Shown piece by piece: positions 55,085-64,000 of a stretch of 64,000 nt of DNA. The translations under genes were made by a program, and so were the position numbers. Location of the stretch: the NCBI RefSeq assembly GCF_921293095.1, contig NC_060251.1, positions 39,103,644-39,167,643 of the forward strand, in the 5' to 3' direction. Source of the DNA: Ischnura elegans. Taxonomy: Eukaryota > Arthropoda > Insecta > Odonata > Coenagrionidae. Every line of letters begins with the position of its first letter. The first letter of the stretch is position 1. The notes below the pieces were generated by a model. The model was not told where the DNA came from and searched no databases. It worked only from the letters and a program-made list of their open reading frames with translations.

Positions 55085-57341
55085 CCTGCTGACAATTTGC
55101 CTGAATATTGCTTTCAAGTTTTGTTGGCATCTGTGGTGTTGTTTGTTGTTGAAGATAAAGTGATAAGTGCCTCTTGTACATTGATCTCACCTGAAGCAAT
55201 GCACTATTTGCACTAATGCATTCAGGTTCTTGCTGTTTTAGTTGAGACAGGTTGAAATTTGGCAAGAGTGTAGGGAAAAGCTGTTCATGTATTAGTTAAC
55301 ATCAATGTTGTTAGATTCATCTATAGTTAGTTGGGGCATTTTACTTTGGTATTGAAGAACTATTCATCGAAAACACAACAAAGTAGCTTGAAAATGGTGA
55401 TAAAAAGGTAAGAAGACAAAAAAATGCCATTACACTTTTATCTATAGTTGATGCTGAATCAAGATCCTTCATCTGATGAGATTTTATTTATCTGTTATTA
55501 TCATTCAGTTAGAAAACTGAAGCGGGATACTTGAATAAAACCTGGTTTATATGCATTCACAGTGGCCTAGGTTATGATCTCATTTCTGTCTTGTGATTAG
55601 CAAAGTTCATTGCTCCTAGTCACTTTAAGTTGAAGTATGTATTTTAATTTGTGTTTGTTGTTAAACTAAGAATGCATTCAGACTGGGTGGTAAACAGGAT
55701 TTAGAGATTAATAATTTAACATTTTCACGGAAATGATGCCATTAATTTTTTATCTGTGGATTTTTTACTGCAGAAACCACATACATTTCTTGTTTAATGA
55801 CTCTTGAATGTGTGGATTGAAGGTTTCGTGTAGTTTTTTATGAGTGTGAAGGAATTTTAATTTGGGAATGCTTTCAATGACCAGTATTGTGATAACCTAT
55901 ATTTATAAATGATTTTACTAATAATTGAATTTCTAAAGTAAGTCAGTGACAGTTTTTGAGAGATTTCTTTAGTTAATACAATAGCCTAAGTTTTGCTGGT
56001 TTATATCTTCATGAATCATCAAATTGTATTATATGCCTACTTAAAATTGAAGTGTCTACCTAAATGTAAAATTCTCTTTAATGACTTAAATGGCTGAATT
56101 GCGGTGCTTTTTGAGATATTTTGAATACCAGATGGATCATATCAATGAATCTTCAATTTATTGATGAAGTACATATGCCAAATAAAGTGCCACTGGTAGA
56201 CTTTGAATTTTACAATTTAAAGGAAAATATTATCGGACTGATTAAAATTTCCCCATTATACAGTCGAATCTTTTTTAACAACAACAGGTGATGTATTTAA
56301 TATCATCTTGTTTTGCCCATCATGTTTTTGACAAGAATACTTTGTACTACATAAACGTGGAAGCCATTGCAATAATGAAATAATTCGAAAATTTTAAATG
56401 CTGCTACTGAAGTTTGCGTTGCCATCCTTTAGGCTCAAATCTGAATAAAAATGTTGAAGATGTGATCTCAATTTTCATTAAATGCCTATTAAAAGAATCT
56501 AGTCCATGCTTCCAAAGAAGTATGTATGTAGCCAGTTACACAGCTCCTTTAATAGTATATTTTCACTCATCACCATAAACCTCAAAAAAGGAGATAATTT
56601 TATTTAACCACTAGTAGCCACTTATCAGTGTAGTTTTGGTAAAATATGGGGCAAGATATGGTGATTATGTACATATTATGGATCAACAGTTTCCTCAAGA
56701 AATATAGTGGTGCCACAATCACTATTGTTGATTCATCTGTCATGTTAAATCATTCCTAGGTCTCGTTGCCATTACAGAAATATGGCACAATAAGATGCAA
56801 TAGTGTTTGACGGTAGGCTTATGCTAGTTAATTGGCGTACCAAAACTTGCACAAGATGAAACAATTATTGTTTGCCACCAATCTCAAGCTCATTTATTAT
56901 CATCCTACTATGGGTTTTTGGATAAGTTTGCTTGCAGGGCAGGGCAGCTGTTACAAGTATTTTTATACTTTTCACTCATGCTATATTTAGGATATTGAGC
57001 GTGCCCTTTTTCATATTTAATTTTATTTTCATTTTTTCCTTGCTTTTTTTGGTGCATGTCATGTGACTTGGTTAGAGACATATGACTTGCTCCATAAACG
57101 ATTTCCATTTTCAATCACAATTGGTCGGTCAGCTAGGGGGGTGTCCTTTAATGATGTGAGGTGATTTTGGCAATTTTTAACTCCCCCTCCCCCTGTAGTG
57201 AGATGTCGTGAGATTTGGCTCGACCCCCTCCCTCTTATCTTATGTGAAATTGTTCAAAATGCATATTTTCAATATAAATATGTTAATATATGCTTCATTT
57301 CATTGGATTTAGTTAAAAAACATTTTTTAGTAATATTTATA
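55085..57341. other. psuG: psuG 3' untranslated region and 3' flank
   Basis: Strongly CpG-poor and AT-rich without transposon ends, consistent with transcribed sequence. Hexamers at 55534 and 56181 are candidate polyadenylation signals. No other gene is seen. Confidence 0.45.
55534..55539 (+). terminator. psuG: Candidate psuG polyadenylation signal
   Basis: AATAAA about 450 bp after the stop codon, followed by a T/G-rich stretch about 40 bp on. Another hexamer at 56181-56186 is an alternative. Confidence 0.45.
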
Positions 57342-58036
57342 CAGTAAAACCTCTTTACATCGCAATGGAGGAGACCAAAATTTGGGCACTTTGATGTATG
57401 GAGGTTCACTATGGAGAGGTTTTAGTGATAGGCACAATTTTTCATTTCCTTCGGAAATGAAAGGTACTACTGTATTTTTAACCATTACATGTATGTGTGT
57501 AAATAAGTATGCATGCATTAGTAAACATATATTTATTATTTAATAATAACAGAAAGCGAGCGATATTGCTTGATTTTTACAATGATTTGAGAGAAAACAA
57601 TGTGAACTCTCTTAATTTAACAGACAATTAAAATCATTAGGATAGTTGGATTCCTTTTTCTAATTTACTGTTAGGTATGCTCTCATATGGAACAAAATGG
57701 CCATAAGTAATGGTTGACGTGAAAATTACAGCATATTAAAGGTGTATAAGAAAACAAAAATAAGCATTAAACATTTATCGCTGAAAATGTCATTCTATGT
57801 ACGTAATCGCAGCTGCGTTAATGGTCTCTAGTTGTCTCGGTACGATTTGCGGAGATAGTTTGGCCATCTCGGGGGTGTAACCTTGGTATGATAAGTGGAG
57901 GTTTTACGAGATAAAAGAAGTTCACTGCATAGAGGTTTGCCTTTAAATTGACATGTGAATCAGACGGGACTGTAGGGGTGGTATGAAGTATGGAGGTTTG
58001 CTATGTAAAGAGGTTCACTACATAGAGTTTTTACTT
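57342..58036 (+). mobile_element. Pogo-type MITE, 695 bp, copy 2
   Basis: Direct copy of 42514-43204: CAGTAAAACCTCTTTACATC on the left and a worn right end, GAGTTTTTACTT, flanked by TA. Shared interior strings include GTTGTCTCGGTACGATTTGC and GGCCATCTCGGGGGTGT. Confidence 0.85.
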
Positions 58037-58218
58037 TATAAGGTTAGTTAATCGTTTCGCGCAGGACGTCGGGTGGAGCCGACAGGAATTTTCATACGCA
58101 TAACACCTGACGTCTGGTTTGGCTGTCGCAGATTTTTCTACGCAAACGAACGGACATCGGCTCTGGCCGATGCGAGGAAAGGGATGTGACCGCTGAGGTA
58201 GCTATTGTCTGATGCATT

Positions 58219-59084
58219 CAGGCCCGGCCTGGGACCCAGCTCAGCAAGTCCTTAGGGCCACTCCCCATGCAATAAAGGCTGATCCTCCCACTTATTTATG
58301 ATCATCCTCACCCCAGAAATCCGTTGCAAAGTGGTTATATTGTCAATAATTTTTCAATGATATATTTTGTTGCATAGCACAATTATTTTATACTTTGAAA
58401 TTAATTATTTGTTTTGTTCTGTGCTTAAGCAATTTTTAAGCAAAATTTTAATGTTAAAAATAATGGACTTCCGGACTCATGGCGGTATTACCTTTCATTT
58501 AACAACTTTGTAGTTATAAACGCTAGAAATCTGTTTAATATTCCACAATGCTTAAAAAAATATCAGTAATTCTTTTAGAAGAGTAAATTATTGAAAATCA
58601 ATACAATTTTTCGTAAAAAAAAAACACTGGTAATGTAAGTCGCCAAGGTCCTCTCGTCGTCGTCGCCCGGGGATTGATCAGGAAAATCGCACAGAAAAAG
58701 GAAACAACTCATGTTGTCAACAATCACTCTTTTATCTTCCCTTGTTCGTGTACACTCGCCGACTGCCTCGCGTGCTGTCATCCCCCTCTGGTAAGCGTTT
58801 TTCTGTTATTCTCAGGTGCGTAGCAAGCTCACGTTCTTAAGAAGATGTCTTACCTTACGTGGCCACTTCCTGTCGGGGTTGGGTGGTGGGGAATCGTGGG
58901 AGCTGAAAGGAAAGGAGTTATCGCTGAGTTTGTATGGGACGGGAAATGAGGAAAGGAGGATGACAGTCGCCTCTTACAGTAACACAATTAGTTGACTGTG
59001 GATTCGTGCTATGAAAGGGTTAGAGGGCCCAGTGGCTGGGGTAAGGGAAGGGTGACCTGTTGAGCTGGGTCCCAAATCTGAGGG
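58219..59084. mobile_element. Possible DNA transposon with TGGGACCCAGCTCA ends
   Basis: TGGGACCCAGCTCAGCAAGTC at about 58229 faces the inverted GACCTGTTGAGCTGGGTCCCA at about 59055, some 830 bp away. CAG precedes each repeat. No matching target duplication was found. The interior shows no transposase. Confidence 0.4.
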
Positions 59085-59089
59085 ATGAA

Positions 59090-61948
59090 AATATCCAGGC
59101 AACCTACCCCCGAAAAAGAGCTTCGTAAAGAGAGTTTTAAAATATTCTCATGCTACTCGTCGCACGGAAAACGTTTTCCAGTTGTAGGTGCCGGCAGGAA
59201 AGGGTTAAGACCAGTATTTAAGATAACTAAAATGGTGATTTACTTTGTTTCTTGCAGAAAATAAAATTTTGTGATACTCGCCAAGACCTCGCGTAATAAT
59301 CGGGAAACTGTAGCGGAGTTTGACTACCAATTGTTGATTACAGTCATACTTGCCAGGCTGCCTGAGAAATCGTGCCTGACTTTTTGCATATCCTCAGAAT
59401 GCTCCTACTAGTTACAGATTTGAGCAAAGGGAATTTGCAAACAAATGCTCAAGTCGCTGCCAAGTCACCCCAATCTTTCCTACCCCAGAGTTGACCATGG
59501 ACTTACAGTGAATGAGTGGTCTGACACTGTCACACTGAGTTAAATCAAGGCTCGGGTGTACGCATACAATTCCTATGCCAGCCAAGTGAAGGTTGGTGAA
59601 TGAGGGAGGTGCTTAATGTTAACATGTCCCCTGCCATGGAATTATAGACGAATTCATCCATTTCACCAGTGTTTTATTTTTCGTTTTGTTTTATTACTTG
59701 GATCCTTTCCATTTGAGTTTTCGTGTGCATTCAGCTATGTGAGCCATGCTGTTCACGTCATATATGTGGCACAGAAGTAGCGGTGATCAACAGCATTACA
59801 GTTTCTGAGGTGTGATGGTTAGGTCTCTTTAGCGTGTCGTATTAGTCTTCATGGGCATGGCTTTGGAATTGCACACCGAAATGGTGGAAAGCAAATGTCC
59901 CCAACAAACATTTGTGGCACTATCGCATTTCTTGGGGAACCTTTTTGACCTTTAGATCAAAAAGTACCAGGTTGAAGGAGGAGCATAGATGGACATATCT
60001 ATCCCAATGGAAGAACTTTCTTTACCGAGGCAATTAATTAATTAATCAATTTATCAATATACCCAGTATCCACTCATTTACGAGGGTGGTCAATCAGCAT
60101 TACAAAGGAGCGATACTTACTTGATTAAAACATGGTTTGCAAATGGCTATGTTCTTTTAAGGTGGCATTTTTTCTCCAGAAGTAGCACATGTGATCGAAG
60201 GATGTTACTGTAACGTATTAATAACCTATTTTTGCTAGTGATGCAAAAATTCTTGTGCCCAACACATTTTATTCCAAGTGCATATATTCGTGATGACTTT
60301 TGAGAAAAAATATTTATATATATCATGTTTAAGATGAAGTATTTTGCCTAATTTTTTTGCCTACTTACTCTGTGTATTACTCTTAAATGAATCAATTTTT
60401 TGTTACTAAACCATTACCAGTTTTCCTGATTGTCATAACTCCATGATAACTTTTATTCAGAAGAACTTTTGATGTCTATAAGTCCATTCTCACTGTTATC
60501 ATTGGCATGGGTAGTAGATACTTCTGTCAACATAGTTGATAGTTCTTTTTATCAGCATAACTGCCTTTGAAAATGTCTCCCAAACAGATGAAACCCTAAA
60601 GAATGAAGAGATTGCTATTAATGTGCCATGTAAAACTATCTTGATATTGAAACTTGTTGATGGAGTATCAATATGGATGACATATGTATGTAAGATAGCT
60701 GAACAGAACTGGTTTATTGATGTGTTATTATTTCTCAATGGGTGTTAGTAAAATGAAATGTTTGGGGCAGCGAAAGGAAGTTTATTATATTTCTGGTACA
60801 TAAAATGGAGTGAGATCATCCAGCAACCAAGTTTTTGTAATGTCCTCCTGGGTCCTCCTGCGTCATCATACTGTATTTGGTGTATTGGATGCATTTTACT
60901 GTAGATGTGGGCTTATTCAGGGAAGAAATAATAATGCTATCAGGTTAGAGGTGTTTAAAAAAAAGGGTGTATAGTTTTATTATCCTAAAAACTCACTGAA
61001 TACATAGTTAAATGCACATATTCTGTCAAAAGCTAAGCACCTTCAAACATTGTGGATTGCATTGAGGATAAGCCCGATGCATTTAGGAATCGTAACTTAT
61101 GCATTTTTGGAGAGTGAGCTTTTTTAAGGTTTTTCAATTACACCTGATATGGCATTTAATGCTATAGAGATGACATAGTTGTGATACAGGACCTGGAGAG
61201 ATTAATGTACTTCCAGGAAACTCCATGGGATGTATTCCCTAGGGTTGTATTTAGGGGATCACTAAATGTCTGCTGGTGGTACACATGTAAATCGCTACAA
61301 ATATCAACTGTCTTCCATTAGAATAAGCACTTGCACTTTTATAGTGTTAAAAATATGAAAATTCACAAGGCCATCTTTGGCTTTTGTTTTCCACAATTGA
61401 TTTTTTATGATGACTTTTTACCATGGCAAAGGCATTTATAGTCCTCTTTGGATTTGATTGTTAATGTTTACTCTGTCTGCTCAACCAAACATTCTGGAAC
61501 ACTACTTTTGTTATTGCACTCTGTTGCAACTCATAGAGTTTATATTTAATTATTCAGGGTTTGATTCACTCAGGTATTTTAAAGATATATGTAAATTATT
61601 GGATGTGTGTGCATTATAGATGTTGAACCTGCAATGGTTTTTTGTTGGTTTTTGTGATTTGGTTCTTATAAATTGCTGCCGCAAACATTTAGATGTTTTA
61701 AAAATACCTGTTCCTGGGTATGATAGAATCAATGTAATTGTTTTCAAATGTGTTATCATGCTTCTAGTTCTTCACTTATGTATTTAAAAAAATGATTGTT
61801 GGTGTTTTGTGTGTTCTGCATTGCATATTATTTAGTTAGTTTGGACTCAAAATTGTGATTATGTGATTTCAATAGTCTAGTCAGATAATAATTAAAAATT
61901 ATGTTCCAAAGGATGCATTTTTATTTCATTATTGTTATTAACTTATAG
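59090..61948. other. Intergenic or intronic, nothing certain
   Basis: CpG-poor sequence like a transcribed region. A stretch at 60589-60682, between an AAACAG acceptor-like site and a TATGTATGT donor-like site, is open and could be an exon, but I recognise no family. No other feature can be supported. Confidence 0.35.
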
Positions 61949-62036
61949 TGTACCCCAAGAAAATCGCTTGTTCAGAAGTAATGAAGCCAGGCAGGAAGAG
62001 CGAAGAAGCAAGAAACTGGAAAGATTGAACCAGCCG
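61949..62036 (+). CDS. Candidate internal exon of an unrecognised gene
   Basis: An 88-nt block lies between acceptor TTAACTTATAG and donor GTAAGT. Only one frame is open across it, reading VPQENRLFRSNEARQEERR then SKKLERLNQP, a highly charged helical-looking peptide. It enters in phase 1 and leaves in phase 0. The sharp splice signals and charged composition favour a real exon. No flanking exons could be placed in this window and the product is unknown. Confidence 0.5.
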
Positions 62037-62043
62037 GTAAGTT

Positions 62044-62960
62044 ATTTTTTGTAGATGTTAATTTCGTCACTGCCACTAAACTCCTATATGAATGGTGTCA
62101 AAATAATTTTCTTAAATTGAACCTTGAAAAGTCTGGCCTTATTCATTTTTGTAACAAAAATAAAGAATCCGAAGCAATACCAATTGTTGTAGAGGGGAAA
62201 CAACTCCCACAAATTTCCAGTTCAAAGTTCCTCGGAGTTATCCTGCACAAAAATATGACATGGGTAGAGCACATCAGCAAATTGCGCAGCAAGCTCAGTT
62301 CAACATGCTTTCTCATAAGAAGCATCAGGAACACGGTAAATAATGATGTCTTATTGTCCATTTACTATAGTGAATTTTACTCGCACATTATTTTCAGTAT
62401 CCTGTTTTGGGGTTCCTCTCCCCATTCTACTGAAATCTTTAAAATTCAGAAGCGAATTATAAGGCTGATGTGCAATGCCCCCTATGATTCACCTTGTCGT
62501 CCCTTGTTCAAGAAACTGGACATATTACCACTACCATGTGTGTATATTTTTCATTTACTTGCTTACACAAAAAGAAATCTATTTCATTACATTAAGAACC
62601 GTGATGTCCACCATCATTCCACGAGGCAAATTGACCAGCTGCATGTTTCGTATGTGCGCACCAAGAATACCAGCACTGGTCCAAATTGTATGGGCCTTCA
62701 ACTCTACAATAAATTGCCACCTGAACTTAAGGCACCATCAAGTGTCACTACTTTTAAGACCAACCTACTTAAATATTTGAAATTAAGAATGTATTATTCT
62801 GTAGATGAATTCTTAAACAAATTTTGATGTATCCTGCATCATTGTATATTTGTATTTATTGTATATATATTTTTATCTTGATGTGTCCTATATCCAGTGC
62901 ACCCCTTGTACTTCTAGATCTCTGGACAAATAAACATTATTATTATTATTATTATTATTT
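62044..62960 (+). mobile_element. 5'-truncated non-LTR retrotransposon with (ATT)n tail
   Basis: The element begins about 8 bp after the donor of the candidate exon and ends in a run of ATT triplets at about 62936-62959, just after GGACAAATAAACATT. The truncated 5' end and simple 3' tail are typical of target-primed insertion. Only the C-terminal part of the reverse transcriptase frame remains. Confidence 0.85.
62045..62827 (+). pseudogene. Reverse transcriptase C-terminal fragment, open
   Basis: About 260 codons without a stop. It starts in FFVDVNFVTATKLLYEWC and runs through LKLNLEKSGLIHF, SSKFLGVILHKNMTWVEHI, LRSKLSSTCFLIRSIRNTV, LFWGSSPHSTEIFKIQKRII, GLQLYNKLPPELK and FKTNLLKYLK, ending with TGA. 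This is the RT thumb and post-thumb region of Jockey/I/RTE-X style elements: the FLGV-D/M-TW-HI block follows the lost YADD motif. Missing the endonuclease and catalytic core, it cannot be autonomous. The intact frame implies a young insertion. Confidence 0.88.
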
Positions 62961-62964
62961 GATG

Positions 62965-63285
62965 GAATACTCCAAGAGAAGCACTGGTGAAAAACTGGTC
63001 TATTTTCACCATTTGGTGGCAAATGCTATCAGTCATCTCTCAGTTTTCAACAGTAACTGATACATTAAAACAGGTCATCTGCTAATGAATTGGTTGGTTG
63101 GAAACTGGTAAACTGTTGATCAGGATTTAAGTTTTCTTGGTATGAGCTGTGCATCAATGGTATTGGGTAGGAAACCCAAAACTCTCTCACTGCTAATCAG
63201 TTTGCTTAAAGTATGTGTTATTCATTGGTGTTGCCATGACATTTGGCTTGAGGGAATCCATGGTACCCCTCAGGACCTCCCACCC
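62965..63285. other. Nothing recognised
   Basis: CpG-poor, AT-rich sequence with no supportable feature. Confidence 0.45.
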
Positions 63286-63291
63286 TTTGGG

Positions 63292-63578
63292 CAGGGGCAA
63301 ATTTAAGGGGCGGGGTCACGATAGTCATGACCCTCCACAAAAATTTTAAAATTTGGGGGTATCCAAAATTTTTTAAAGTTTACTAGTTAAATAGTTTGTG
63401 TGTGCTAGTAAAGGGAGTGTGTATGCAAATGCGTGGCTACAAGTCCCAAGCATGTGAGAAATTTGAGTTTATTTATCACAGAGTGTGGAACTCCCTACTG
63501 TAAAAACGCCCCTCTTTCTTGGAAGTATTCCATTCTCTGCGAACACAAGTCATGACCCCCCATGCTGACCCGCCCCTG
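63292..63578. mobile_element. Probable hAT-type MITE, 287 bp
   Basis: The left CAGGGGCAAATTTAAGGGGC and right CATGCTGACCCGCCCCTG are imperfect inverted ends, with GGTCACGATAGTCATGACCC and GTCATGACCCCCC just inside. No target duplication was confirmed. Confidence 0.5.
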
Positions 63579-64000
63579 CCTGTGTCTTGAGAGTTCCCCC
63601 ACTTCACGAGGGAGCGTTTCTCCCCAGAATTTTTTTTCATTTAATGCTAAGAATTTAAATTAAGCATAATATCTTATGATTTTTTTATACATAATACTGA
63701 GTGTTTTAATTTTCTGATCGGTCAAATTTTTCTAGTGGGGCCATGAGCCTTTTTGGTAGGGTGGGGGCGAGGATGGTAAAAATACTGGTCGTAAAAAAAG
63801 GAATCCGTGGTACAGTGACTGGTGGAGGTTCTCCACCTAAAAGACACATTGAGAATGAGATAGAATCATGTCAAATACAGTACATTTCCATAAAGTTCAA
63901 TCATTTTCGAGTTTACATGTGAAATTCCAAATTTCTAACTCAAAAAAAGCCATTTGGTAATTTTGTCCATTTTTTTCTGATTTCCGCCCACTGTACAATG
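63579..64000. other. Nothing recognised
   Basis: AT-rich window end with no supportable feature. Confidence 0.45.

Noticed and set aside
55085..64000. Search for an adjacent PfkB pseudouridine kinase to complete the psuG pathway.
   Set aside because: No kinase motif such as the PfkB GAGD signature was found in any visible frame downstream of psuG.

Overview
The window looks like nuclear DNA of an insect, probably hemimetabolous (inferred). It is AT-rich and intron-rich, packed with small DNA transposons, tRNA-derived SINEs and broken non-LTR retrotransposons, and gene-poor. Only two genes can be supported with confidence, both on the plus strand. The species cannot be fixed from the sequence alone.

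Region 1 to about 27.3 kb has no convincing host gene. It holds a nest of three non-LTR retrotransposon fragments (4.9-6.6 kb), a decayed mariner transposase with a 225-bp tandem duplication (17.3-18.1 kb), a hAT-type MITE with its target duplication (14.0 kb), a 348-bp MITE (22.9 kb), foldback elements (2.5, 12.5 and 24.3 kb), a 620-bp repeat pair (19.9 and 23.6 kb) and several tandem duplications.

Region 27.3 to 33.7 kb contains one very large exon (27747-32399) encoding a secreted, low-complexity, Glu- and Pro-rich protein of 1550 residues. It sits behind a strong splice acceptor and a three-unit, about 122-bp minisatellite. Its 5' third is CpG-rich and the rest CpG-poor, and the CpG-poor state then persists through most of the window.

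Region 33.7 to 40 kb is a transposon patchwork. It includes a pogo-type MITE nested inside a hAT-type MITE, and two different hAT-type MITEs back to back that share one 8-bp target sequence present three times.

Region 40.4 to 55.1 kb is a complete seven-exon gene for pseudouridine-5'-phosphate glycosidase (PsuG/IndA family), 359 residues once spliced. All key active-site positions are present and it has a mitochondrial-type leader. It is a stand-alone glycosidase with no PfkB kinase half. Its introns hold most of the best-preserved MITEs, and one copy of a 670-bp family ends 47 bp before exon 5.

Region 55.1 to 64 kb holds the psuG 3' flank, a second copy of the 690-bp pogo-type MITE, one isolated candidate exon of an unrecognised gene (61949-62036), and immediately beside its donor a 5'-truncated non-LTR element whose reverse transcriptase C-terminal region is still open. 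No recognisable bacterial, organellar or CRISPR feature was seen.
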